NCBI RefSeq assembly: GCF_001672915.1 | Contig: NZ_LZKR01000106.1 | Coordinates: forward strand, 1 to 35,635 | Source of the DNA: Mycobacterium sp. 1245805.9 | Lineage (GTDB): Bacteria > Actinomycetota > Actinomycetes > Mycobacteriales > Mycobacteriaceae | Length of the DNA: 35,635 nucleotides | Direction of reading: 5' to 3' | Part shown: positions 23,529-30,400 of the stretch, piece after piece | Layout: each line of letters starts with the position of its first letter | Position numbering within the stretch: the first letter of the stretch is position 1 | Notes under the pieces: generated by a model | Database searches by the model: none | Told to the model about the DNA's origin: nothing | The model's input: only the letters and a program-made list of their open reading frames with translations | Translations under genes and position numbers: made by a program

Positions 23529-24053
23529 ATGCAATCGATCGTGCGTCCGGCCTCAGCTGGGGACGCGGCCGCGTGCGTTGCGATTTACCGCCCGTACGTT
23601 CTGGACACGGCGATCAGCTGGGAACTCGACGTGCCGAGCGAAGCGGAGATGGCCGCGCGCATCAACGGGGCGCATGAATGGCTCGTCCTCGAACGCGACG
23701 ATCGGGTCATCGGCTTCGCCTACGGGCACACCCTCAATCGCATGCCGACCTACCGATGGTCGGCCGAGACCGGACTTTATGTCCACCCGGACCATCACCG
23801 CGCCGGCGGCGGCCGTGCGCTGTACACGCAGCTACTGCGCCGGCTCGCCGAGCGCGGCTATCGGCGGGCCCTCGCCGGCATCACGCAACCGAACGAGGCC
23901 AGCAACGGCTTCCACCGATCCTTCGGATTCGAGCAGGCCGGGCTGTACCGGCGCGTCGAATGGAAACACGGCCGCTGGCATGACGTCGCATGGATGCAGC
24001 TCGATCTGGTCGGCTCGGCCGACCAAGAAGCGCCGCCCGGCCCGATTACCTGA
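23529..24053 (+). CDS. GNAT N-acetyltransferase, phosphinothricin/methionine-sulfoximine type
   Basis: A 174-aa GNAT protein. IVRPASAGDAAACVAIYRPYVLDTAISWELD at the start, RWSAETGLYVHPDHHRAGGGRALY with the acetyl-CoA-binding (Q/R)xxGxG/A-type loop, and SNGFHRSFGFEQAGLYRRVEWKHGRWHDVAWMQLDL at the end are typical of the PAT/Bar/MddA group, which acetylates phosphinothricin-like amino acids or methionine sulfoximine. Start ATG 23529, without a clear ribosome site. Converges on the glycine-repeat ORF. Confidence 0.85.
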   Translation: MQSIVRPASAGDAAACVAIYRPYVLDTAISWELDVPSEAEMAARINGAHEWLVLERDDRVIGFAYGHTLNRMPTYRWSAETGLYVHPDHHRAGGGRALYTQLLRRLAERGYRRALAGITQPNEASNGFHRSFGFEQAGLYRRVEWKHGRWHDVAWMQLDLVGSADQEAPPGPIT

Positions 24054-24082
24054 GCCGGGACGGTCGCCTTCTGTTTAGGGGC

Positions 24083-24301
24083 CTAGCGGCCGCCGGCACC
24101 GCCGCCGAGGCGACCGCCTGCGCCACCGCCGACACGGCCACCCGCGCCGCCACCGAAGCGACCGCCGGCGCCACCGCCCACGCGGCCGCCCGCGCCGCCA
24201 CCGAGGCGGCCGCCCGCGCCGCCACCGAGGCGACCGCCCGCGCCGCCACCGAGGCGACCGCCCGCGCCGCCACCAATTGCCTGTCCAAAGCTGCTCGTCA
24301 T
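24083..24301 (-). CDS. glycine-rich repeat ORF, (GGGAGGR-L/V/F)8
   Basis: A 72-aa ORF: MTSSFGQAIGG then eight near-identical octapeptides GGGAGGR plus Leu, Val or Phe. It is encoded by a 24-bp tandem repeat at about 24086-24272. ATG 24301 or the adjacent ATG 24304 is the likely start, with only a weak ribosome site. The opposite strand reads as Ala/Thr-rich and is also open. The minus strand is preferred because it begins with a unique non-repeat segment and has a proper stop. Function unknown, and it may not be translated. Confidence 0.4.
   Translation of the reverse strand: MTSSFGQAIGGGAGGRLGGGAGGRLGGGAGGRLGGGAGGRVGGGAGGRFGGGAGGRVGGGAGGRLGGGAGGR
24086..24272. repeat. 24-bp tandem repeat
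   Basis: About eight copies of a 24-bp GC-rich unit; the last three copies (nearest 24272) are nearly identical and earlier ones are more diverged. Likely length-variable between strains. Confidence 0.85.
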
Positions 24302-24374
24302 CATGGGCGGGAGGTTATCGCCGAATATCCGCGGCCACAACCAACTTCATCTGAACGATTCGATTCGGCCTGAG

Positions 24375-24447
24375 CGCGCCCGAAGGGATTCGAACCCCTA
24401 ACCTTCTGATCCGTAGTCAGATGCTCTATCCGTTGAGCTACGGGCGC
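24375..24447 (-). tRNA. tRNA-Arg(ACG)
   Basis: The cloverleaf closes: acceptor GCGCCCG/CGGGCGC, D-arm with AGCTCAACGGATAGAGC, anticodon arm TCTGA-CTACGGA-TCAGA with anticodon ACG, and T-arm with GGTTCGAATCC. Discriminator G; no CCA encoded. 73 nt. Confidence 0.95.
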
Positions 24448-24472
24448 CTGTCTTCAGTTGTGTCTAGCTTGG

Positions 24473-24561
24473 CGGAGGCGAGAGGATTTGAACCTCCGGT
24501 CCCCTTTGAGGGGGACAACTCATTAGCAGTGAGCCCCATTCGGCCGCTCTGGCACGCCTCC
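24473..24561 (-). tRNA. tRNA-Ser(GCT)
   Basis: Acceptor GGAGGCG/CGCCTCC, anticodon stem CTCA(C) around TGCTAA with anticodon GCT, a long variable arm GTCCCCC...GGGGAC as in class II tRNAs, and T-loop GGTTCAAATCC. 89 nt, discriminator G. 25 bp upstream of tRNA-Arg, so the two are probably co-transcribed. Confidence 0.95.
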
Positions 24562-24638
24562 ATCGGACTTCCTGAGGGTACCCGAACCCCTTCAGCCGTC
24601 CCTGAACCGCCGGAGGCATAGCGTACACAGCGCCGACA

Positions 24639-24644
24639 TATGCT
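24639..24644 (+). promoter_or_regulatory. -10-like box of hisC2
   Basis: TATGCT, 6 nt before GTG 24651; good match to a mycobacterial -10 and a leaderless transcript. Confidence 0.55.
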
Positions 24645-24650
24645 GTCGAA

Positions 24651-25727
24651 GTGACCGCCCGCCTGCGACCCGAGCTGGCGGGGCTTCCCGTCTACGTCCC
24701 CGGCAAGACGGTGCCGGGTTCGATCAAACTGGCCAGCAACGAGACGGTGCACGGCCCGCTGCCCAGCGTCCGCGCGGCCATCGAACGGGCCACCGATAAC
24801 GTCCATCGTTACCCCGACAGCGCGAACCTGCAGCTCAAGGCGGCGCTGGCCAAGCACCTCAGCTCGGCCAGCTCGGCGGACTTCGCGCCCGAGCAGGTCG
24901 CGGTGAGCTGCGGTTCGGTCAGCCTGTGCCAGCAGGTCATCCAGATCACCGCCGCCGCGGGCGACGAGGTGGTCATGGGGTGGCACAGCTTCGAGCTGTA
25001 TCCGCCCATGGTTCAGGTGGCCGGCGCCGTCGCCGTCAAGGTGCCCCTGACGGACCACACACACGACCTGTACGCGATGCTCGCCGCCGTCACCGACCGC
25101 ACCCGGCTGATCTTCGTGTGCAACCCCAACAACCCGACGTCGACGGTCGTCGACCCGGACGCGCTGGCGCGTTTCGTCGAGGCCGTGCCCTCGCACATCC
25201 TGATCGCCATCGACGAGGCCTACGTCGAGTACATCCGCGACGGCATGCTGCCCGACAGCCTGCAGCTGGCCCGCACCCGCAGCAATGTCGTTGTGCTGCG
25301 GACGTTTTCGAAGGCCTACGGACTGGCGGGCCTGCGCGTCGGCTACGCGGTCGGGCACCCCGACCTGATCACTGCGCTGGACCAGGTCTACGTGCCGTTC
25401 GCGGTGACGAGCATCTCGCAGGCCGCCGCCATCGCCTCGCTGGACGCCGCCGACGAGCTGCTCGCGCGCACCGACGCCGTGGTCGCCGAGCGCTCCCGCG
25501 TCACCGCCGGCTTGCACGACGCCGGGTTCGCCCTGCCGCCGTCGCAGGCCAACTTCGTCTGGCTGCCCCTCGGGACACGGACGCAGGACTTCGTGGCGCG
25601 GGCGGCCGAGGCGCGCATCGTGGTCCGCCCCTTCGCGCCGGAGGGAGTGCGGGTCAGCATCGGGGCGCCCGAGGAAAACGACGCGCTGCTGCGGTTTGCT
25701 CGCGCCTGGATCAAGGAGAACCAATGA
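24651..25727 (+). CDS. hisC2: histidinol-phosphate / aromatic aminotransferase HisC2
   Basis: A 358-aa fold-type I aminotransferase. The PLP lysine is Lys221 in TFSKAYGLAGLRVGY; Asp188 in IDEAYVEY contacts the pyridine ring; NPNNPTST near 158-165 is also typical. The family covers histidinol-phosphate transaminase and phenylalanine/aromatic aminotransferase (Pat). In mycobacteria the hisC2 locus (Rv3772) is thought to act mainly on aromatic amino acids, which fits the tyrA gene upstream in the same region. Start GTG 24651. Its stop overlaps the next gene by ATGA. Confidence 0.93.
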   Translation: MTARLRPELAGLPVYVPGKTVPGSIKLASNETVHGPLPSVRAAIERATDNVHRYPDSANLQLKAALAKHLSSASSADFAPEQVAVSCGSVSLCQQVIQITAAAGDEVVMGWHSFELYPPMVQVAGAVAVKVPLTDHTHDLYAMLAAVTDRTRLIFVCNPNNPTSTVVDPDALARFVEAVPSHILIAIDEAYVEYIRDGMLPDSLQLARTRSNVVVLRTFSKAYGLAGLRVGYAVGHPDLITALDQVYVPFAVTSISQAAAIASLDAADELLARTDAVVAERSRVTAGLHDAGFALPPSQANFVWLPLGTRTQDFVARAAEARIVVRPFAPEGVRVSIGAPEENDALLRFARAWIKENQ

Positions 25728-26197
25728 CGCTGGCCCGCAAGAAATTCACCGAATTCAAGGAACGCGCCGGCGCCATCACCGACGCCGAGCTCGACGACTT
25801 CTGGGCGACGCTGCAGCCGGCCGCCATCGACGAGATGCTGGGCGAATGGAAGGGCGGCGAGTTCGTCACCGGCCACAAGATGAACGGCCAGTTGGAAAAG
25901 GCCGGCTGGTACGGCAAGACCTTCAAGTCGGCCAGCGACGTGCAGCCGCTGGTGTGCCTGGACGCCGACGGCAACAAGTTCTCGAACAAGGAGATGGGCA
26001 AGGGCGAGGCCAGCCTGTGGCTGGAGGAGTTCCGCGGCGAGGTCACCGCGACGATGGTCTACGACGGCCAGCCCGTGCACGACCACTTCAAGAAGATCGA
26101 CGACGACGCCGTGATGGGCATCATGAACGGCAAGGGCGTGCTGGACTTTCAAGATGGGGTGGGCCGGTACTACTACTTCTACCTCGAGCGGGTGTAG
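25724..26197 (+). CDS. GXWXG and DUF4334 domain protein
   Basis: A 157-aa protein. GEWKGGEF near residue 40 is the GXWXG-type motif and GWYGKTF follows; the second half (NKFSNKEMGKGEASLWLEEFRGEVTATMVYDGQPVHDHFKKID) fits DUF4334. These domains occur together in small actinobacterial proteins of unknown role. ATG 25724 overlaps the hisC2 TGA, so it is translationally coupled. Two hairpins follow the stop. Confidence 0.85.
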   Translation: MTLARKKFTEFKERAGAITDAELDDFWATLQPAAIDEMLGEWKGGEFVTGHKMNGQLEKAGWYGKTFKSASDVQPLVCLDADGNKFSNKEMGKGEASLWLEEFRGEVTATMVYDGQPVHDHFKKIDDDAVMGIMNGKGVLDFQDGVGRYYYFYLERV

Positions 26198-26208
26198 CTC
26201 CCGAGGCT

Positions 26209-26264
26209 CGAGCGTGCGGCTGGCCGCACGCTCGGCGTCCAGTGTGCGGCTGGCCGCACGCTCG
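26209..26264. terminator. tandem duplicated hairpins between convergent genes
   Basis: CGAGCGTGCGG-CTGG-CCGCACGCTCG (26209-26234) is a perfect 11-bp stem. A near copy follows at 26241-26264 with one wobble. They lie between the DUF4334 gene and the convergent TIGR03086-type gene. Confidence 0.7.
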
Positions 26265-26303
26265 GCGATGCGAAGGCGAGCTAGCTGTACTGCCCAGGCG
26301 CAG

Positions 26304-26888
26304 CTAGCCCGCCGGGTTGCGGCCCGTGAACGCGATCAGCTGCTCGAGGGCCCCGGCGTCGGCCGGCACGTCGACCGGCTCGTCGAACCCGGCGCGGCTG
26401 CGTTGCTCCGGGCGGATGATCTGGTGCGCCAGGCCCAGCACGTATTCGGCCAACGGCTCCGGGGCGTCGACGTCGTGTCCCACCGCCCTGGCGTAATCCC
26501 AGGCGTGGACCAGGAATTCGAGCGACAGGATGCCGCAGGCGCCTCTGGCCGGCATCTCCCCACTACCGACCGACACGGTGCCGTCGAGGCCGTGGCGATG
26601 CCACGCGTCCAGGGCCGGGCGTGCCGCGGCGATGACCTGCCGCTCCACCGAATCGCTCGCGTCGCGCTCCGGGATCTCCGCGCCCACCATGCCCCCGAGC
26701 GCCTTGATCGAGGTCAGCAGATGCTCGGTCAGCCGTGTCACGTCGAATTCGCGGCACGGCGTCTGCCGGGTCAGGTCGTCGGCCGCGATGGGGTGCAGGA
26801 CTCGCTGCAGCACACCCAGCGTGTCCTCGGCGCTGTGCAGTTCGTCGGCAGGCGGGGAATGAGGTCCGGGTCGCAAGTCAGGAGCCAT
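26304..26888 (-). CDS. TIGR03086-type (DinB/MDMPI-like) metal-binding protein
   Basis: A 194-aa protein. Features: HSAEDTLGVLQRVLHPIAADDLTRQTPCREFDVTRLTEHLL in the N-terminal bundle, a central VERQVIAAARPALDAWHR and LEFLVHAWDYARAVG, all typical of the mycothiol-dependent-like DinB superfamily (maleylpyruvate isomerase N-terminal type). The His in H-A-W-D is a likely metal ligand. ATG 26888 gives the length I recall for Rv3773c. Its -10 overlaps that of the divergent echA21. Confidence 0.85.
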   Translation of the reverse strand: MAPDLRPGPHSPPADELHSAEDTLGVLQRVLHPIAADDLTRQTPCREFDVTRLTEHLLTSIKALGGMVGAEIPERDASDSVERQVIAAARPALDAWHRHGLDGTVSVGSGEMPARGACGILSLEFLVHAWDYARAVGHDVDAPEPLAEYVLGLAHQIIRPEQRSRAGFDEPVDVPADAGALEQLIAFTGRNPAG

Positions 26889-26895
26889 ATTTGCC

Positions 26896-26901
26896 ACGCT
26901 A
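26896..26901 (-). promoter_or_regulatory. -10-like box of TIGR03086-type gene
   Basis: TAGCGT on the minus strand, 7 nt before ATG 26888; overlaps the echA21 -10 by 2 bp. Confidence 0.5.
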
Positions 26902-26905
26902 CGGT
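26900..26905 (+). promoter_or_regulatory. -10-like box of echA21
   Basis: TACGGT, 6 nt before ATG 26912; overlaps the divergent -10 by 2 bp. Confidence 0.5.
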
Positions 26906-26911
26906 CTCGAT

Positions 26912-27736
26912 ATGGGCGAAACATACGAATCCGTCACCATCGAAACCAAAGACCACGTCGCACAGGTGACGCTGATCGGGCCGGGCAAGGGCAACGCCAT
27001 GGGGCCCGCGTTCTGGTCGGAGATGCCCGAGGTGTTCGCGGCGCTCGACGCCGACCGGGACGTGCGGGCCATCGTCATCACCGGGTCGGGCAAGAACTTC
27101 AGCTACGGGCTGGACGTGCCCGCGATGGGCGGCATGTTCGCCCCGCTGATGGCCGAGGGAGCGCAGGCCCGCCCCCGCACCGAATTCCACGCGGAGATCC
27201 TGCGGATGCAGAAGGCGATCAACGCGGTCGCCGACTGCCGGACCCCGACCATCGCCTCGGTACAGGGCTGGTGCATCGGCGGGGCCGTCGACCTGATCTC
27301 CGCGGTCGACATCCGCTACGCCAGCGCCGACGCCAAGTTCTCGGTGCGGGAGGTCAAGCTGGCGATCGTCGCGGACATGGGCAGCCTGGCCCGGCTGCCG
27401 TTGATCCTGAGCGACGGCCACCTGCGTGAGCTGGCGCTGACGGGCAAGGACATCGATGCGGCCCGTGCGGAGAAGATCGGGTTGGTCAACGACGTGTACG
27501 CCGACGCCGACGCGACGCTGGCGGCCGCGCACGCGACGGCCGCCGAGATCGCCGCCAATCCCCCGCTGGCCGTCTACGGCGTCAAGGACGTCCTGGACCA
27601 GCAACGCACCTCGGCGGTGTCGGAGAACCTGCGCTACGTCGCGACCTGGAACGCCGCGTTCCTGCCGTCCAAGGACCTGACCGAAGGCATCTCGGCCACG
27701 TTCGCCAAGCGTCCACCGCAGTTCACCGGGGAGTAG
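26912..27736 (+). CDS. echA21: enoyl-CoA hydratase/isomerase EchA21
   Basis: A 274-aa crotonase-fold protein. The oxyanion-hole regions are KNFSYGLDVPAM near 63-74 and QGWCIGGAVDLISAVDIRYAS near 116-136, with PLAVYGVKDVLD near the end. The Asp in GGAVDL and Asp of VADMGS occupy positions used for catalysis in dienoyl-CoA isomerases, so an isomerase role is possible. Probably beta-oxidation; substrate unknown. Corresponds to Rv3774. Start 23 bp from the divergent TIGR03086-type gene. Confidence 0.92.
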   Translation: MGETYESVTIETKDHVAQVTLIGPGKGNAMGPAFWSEMPEVFAALDADRDVRAIVITGSGKNFSYGLDVPAMGGMFAPLMAEGAQARPRTEFHAEILRMQKAINAVADCRTPTIASVQGWCIGGAVDLISAVDIRYASADAKFSVREVKLAIVADMGSLARLPLILSDGHLRELALTGKDIDAARAEKIGLVNDVYADADATLAAAHATAAEIAANPPLAVYGVKDVLDQQRTSAVSENLRYVATWNAAFLPSKDLTEGISATFAKRPPQFTGE

Positions 27737-27748
27737 CGCGCCCTTGGC

Positions 27749-27754
27749 TACCCT
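27749..27754 (+). promoter_or_regulatory. -10-like box of lipE
   Basis: TACCCT, 7 nt before GTG 27762; supports that codon as the lipE start. Confidence 0.45.
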
Positions 27755-27761
27755 CGCGGAG

Positions 27762-29000
27762 GTGACGACCAACGACGGAAGAATCCGCGTCCCAGCCGAC
27801 CTGGACTCCGTGACGGCCATCGGCGAGGAGGACCACTCCGAGATCGACAGCGCGGCGGTCGAACGGATCTGGCGGGCGGCGCGGCACTGGTATGAGGCCG
27901 GGCTGCACCCGGCGATCCAGGTGTGCATCCGCCAGCACGGGCGGGTCGTGCTCAACCGCGCGATCGGCCACGGCTGGGGCAACGCGCCCACCGACCCGCC
28001 CGACGCCGAGAAGGTCCCCGTCACCACGGATACGCCGTTCTGCGTGTACTCGGCGGCCAAGGGCATCACCGCGACCGTCGTGCACATGCTCGTCGAGCGC
28101 GGCGTCTTCTCGCTGGACGACCGGGTCTGCGACTACCTGCCCACCTTCACCAGCCACGGCAAGGACCGCATCACGATCCGGCACGTGATGACCCACAGCG
28201 CCGGCCTGCCGTTCCCCACCGGGCCCAGGCCGGACGTCAAACGGGCCGACGACCACGAGTACGCGCAGCAGAAGCTCGGCGAACTGCGGCCCCTCTACCG
28301 CCCCGGATTGGTGCACATGTATCACGCGCTGACCTGGGGTCCGCTGATGCGCGAGATCGTCTACGCGGCCACCGGCAAGGAGATTCGCGAGATTCTCGCC
28401 ACCGAGATCCTCGACCCGCTGGGATTCCGCTGGACCAACTTTGGCGTCGCCAAGCAGGACGTCCCGCTGGTCGCGCCCAGTCACCCCACCGGCCGCACCC
28501 TGCCGCCGGTGATCGCCCAGATCTTCCGCAAGGCAATCGGCGGAACCGTGCACGAGATCATCCCGTACACGAACACCACGAGGTTCCTCACCTCGATCGT
28601 CCCGTCGTCCAACACCGTTTCGACGGCCGACGAGCTGTCCCGGTTCGCCGAAATCTGGCGCCGCGGAGGCGAACTCGACGGCGTGCGGGTGACGAGCCCG
28701 GAGACGATGCGCGGCGCGGCGGCCGAATGCCGGCGGTTGCGACCGGATTTCGCGATCGGCCTGATGCCGGCGCGGTGGGGCACCGGCTTCATCCTGGGGA
28801 CCAAGCGGTTCGGACCGTTCGGCCGCAACGCGACCGCCGCGTTCGGCCACCTCGGCCTCACCAACATCGCCGTCTGGGCCGACCCGGAGCGCGACATGGC
28901 GGCCGGGGTGATCAGCAGCGGCAAGCCCGGCCGCGATCCGGAGGCCCGCCGTTACACCGCCCTGATGGATACCATCGCCGCGGAGATCCGCACCGGTTGA
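27762..29000 (+). CDS. lipE: serine beta-lactamase-like esterase LipE
   Basis: A 412-aa protein of the class C beta-lactamase/EstB esterase family. The nucleophile motif SAAK is at residues 97-100. A Tyr-containing MYHALTWG at about 186-193 fits the second motif, and FGHLGLT in the last quarter the third. DRVCDYLPTF and HVMTHSAGLP are standard. No signal peptide. GTG 27762 is chosen because a TACCCT box lies 7 nt upstream; TTG 27744 is in frame but lacks any signal. Corresponds to Rv3775. Follows echA21 by 25 bp. Confidence 0.9.
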   Translation: MTTNDGRIRVPADLDSVTAIGEEDHSEIDSAAVERIWRAARHWYEAGLHPAIQVCIRQHGRVVLNRAIGHGWGNAPTDPPDAEKVPVTTDTPFCVYSAAKGITATVVHMLVERGVFSLDDRVCDYLPTFTSHGKDRITIRHVMTHSAGLPFPTGPRPDVKRADDHEYAQQKLGELRPLYRPGLVHMYHALTWGPLMREIVYAATGKEIREILATEILDPLGFRWTNFGVAKQDVPLVAPSHPTGRTLPPVIAQIFRKAIGGTVHEIIPYTNTTRFLTSIVPSSNTVSTADELSRFAEIWRRGGELDGVRVTSPETMRGAAAECRRLRPDFAIGLMPARWGTGFILGTKRFGPFGRNATAAFGHLGLTNIAVWADPERDMAAGVISSGKPGRDPEARRYTALMDTIAAEIRTG

Positions 29001-29030
29001 GGCCGCGCGGCGGTGGGAACACTGCCACGC

Positions 29031-29222
29031 ATGGCTACATATCGAGTGCTCAATCCGAAGGGCGAGGTCGTCGCGACAGAAGACATCGAAAGCGCCGACA
29101 AGGCGCACGCGTGGTTCGCCGACAACAAAGTCGAGGGCAACGAACTCGGCTGGCGCATGGAGGTCGAGCGCGACGGCGAATGGCACTTCTTCGACGACAG
29201 CGAAGGCGATCGAAGCTACTAG
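29031..29222 (+). CDS. small hypothetical protein
   Basis: A 63-aa acidic protein starting MATYRVLNPKGEVVATEDIESADKAHAWF and ending GEWHFFDDSEGDRSY. The first part looks like a short beta-alpha unit; no family recognised. It lies 30 bp after lipE and 37 bp before the baeRF-like gene, on the same strand. The mild Shine-Dalgarno is absent and the box GAACACT sits 8 nt before the ATG. Confidence 0.6.
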   Translation: MATYRVLNPKGEVVATEDIESADKAHAWFADNKVEGNELGWRMEVERDGEWHFFDDSEGDRSY

Positions 29223-29259
29223 TGTTTGCCTCCCGACGAGCGGGGCAACCCAATTACGC

Positions 29260-30366
29260 ATGGAATCTGAACGCTTCCGCAAGCTGCTGGACGCACCGGG
29301 GCCGTTCGCCTCGGTCTACTTCGAGGACTCGCACGACACGCACGACGCCGAGGCCCAGCTCGATCTCAAATGGCGGGCCGCGCGCGAGGAGCTGGAGCAA
29401 AAGGGCGCAGCCCAAGCCGTCATCGACGAGATCGAAGCCGCGGTCAGGGACCTGCGTCCGCCGATCGGCCGCAGCGGGCGCGCGGTCATCGCCAGCGCCG
29501 ACGGTGTGGTGCTCAACGAGCATCTGGCGCGGCCCACCGCGGCGACCGTCGTCCGCGTGTCGGAATTGCCTTATCTCGTACCGATTCTCGAGCTGAGCTT
29601 CGACCACCCCGACTACGTGCTGGTGGTCGTCGACCACAGCGGCGCCGACATCACCACCCAAATGGGCGGCACGTTGCATTCGGAAACCGTCGACGGTGGT
29701 GGCCACCCCGTGCACAAGGCCGCCGGCGCCGAAACCGCGGGTTACGGCGACCCGCAGCTGCGCACCGAGGAGGCCGCCCGCAAGAACATCCGCGCGGTCG
29801 CTGACCGCGTTGGCGAGCTGGTCGACGACAAGGGCATCGACGTGATCTTCGTCGTCGGGGAGGTGCGGTCGCGCTCGGAGCTGCTCGCGGCGCTGCCGGA
29901 GCGGTTGCGCAAGCGCGCGGTCGGCCTTGAGGTGGGCGCGCGGCACAGCGGTCACGACTTCGGCGAGATCGAGCACGCCATCGAAGAGGAATTCGTGAAG
30001 CGCCAGTTGCGCACGATCGACGCCGCCGCGCAGCGCTTCAGCGCCGAGATCGGCCGCGAATCCGGCCTGGCCGCCGAGGGATTGGGGCCCGTCTGCTCGG
30101 CGCTGCGCCAGGGCGCGGTCGAAACTTTGATCATCGGGGAAATCGGGGACGCCACCGTCGTCGCCGACAAGGACCTGACGACGATCGCCCCCGACGAGAA
30201 CGTGCTGTCCGAGCAGGGCGCCGCGCCCGACAAAACCTTGCGCGCCGACGAGGCGCTGCCTATGTTCGCGGTTTCCGTCGGGGCCTCACTCGTGCGCACC
30301 GACGAACGGATCGCCCCGGCCGACGGCGTCGGCGCGGTCCTGCGCTACGCACCGACGCTGCACTGA
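29260..30366 (+). CDS. baeRF-like protein (Rv2629 family, eRF1-related fold)
   Basis: A 368-aa protein similar to Rv2629, whose family is related to the archaeo-eukaryotic release factor eRF1 (bacterial baeRF group). The layout is an N-terminal domain, a middle domain with a flexible loop DGGGHPVHKAAGAETAGYG (about 145-163) followed by a long helix RKNIRAVADRVGELVDDKGIDVIFVVGEV, and a C-terminal domain with ALRQGAVETLIIGEIGD. The loop occupies the place of the eRF1 GGQ but reads GGH. Proposed roles for the group are ribosome rescue or stress. Start ATG 29260, no clear ribosome site. Confidence 0.8.
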   Translation: MESERFRKLLDAPGPFASVYFEDSHDTHDAEAQLDLKWRAAREELEQKGAAQAVIDEIEAAVRDLRPPIGRSGRAVIASADGVVLNEHLARPTAATVVRVSELPYLVPILELSFDHPDYVLVVVDHSGADITTQMGGTLHSETVDGGGHPVHKAAGAETAGYGDPQLRTEEAARKNIRAVADRVGELVDDKGIDVIFVVGEVRSRSELLAALPERLRKRAVGLEVGARHSGHDFGEIEHAIEEEFVKRQLRTIDAAAQRFSAEIGRESGLAAEGLGPVCSALRQGAVETLIIGEIGDATVVADKDLTTIAPDENVLSEQGAAPDKTLRADEALPMFAVSVGASLVRTDERIAPADGVGAVLRYAPTLH

Positions 30367-30400
30367 CGGGCGGCGGGCCGCAACACCCAGCGTCGCTCCG

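Noticed and set aside
24086..24272. CRISPR-like array
   Set aside because: The 24-bp units are contiguous without unique spacers; it is a tandem coding repeat.
23990..24373. Ala/Thr-rich plus-strand ORF over the 24-bp repeat
   Set aside because: Starts inside the acetyltransferase gene in another frame and extends only because the repeat lacks stops; the minus-strand reading has a unique start segment and stop.
24375..24561. tRNA pair as phage attachment site
   Set aside because: No integrase and no direct repeat of a tRNA 3' end is seen nearby.
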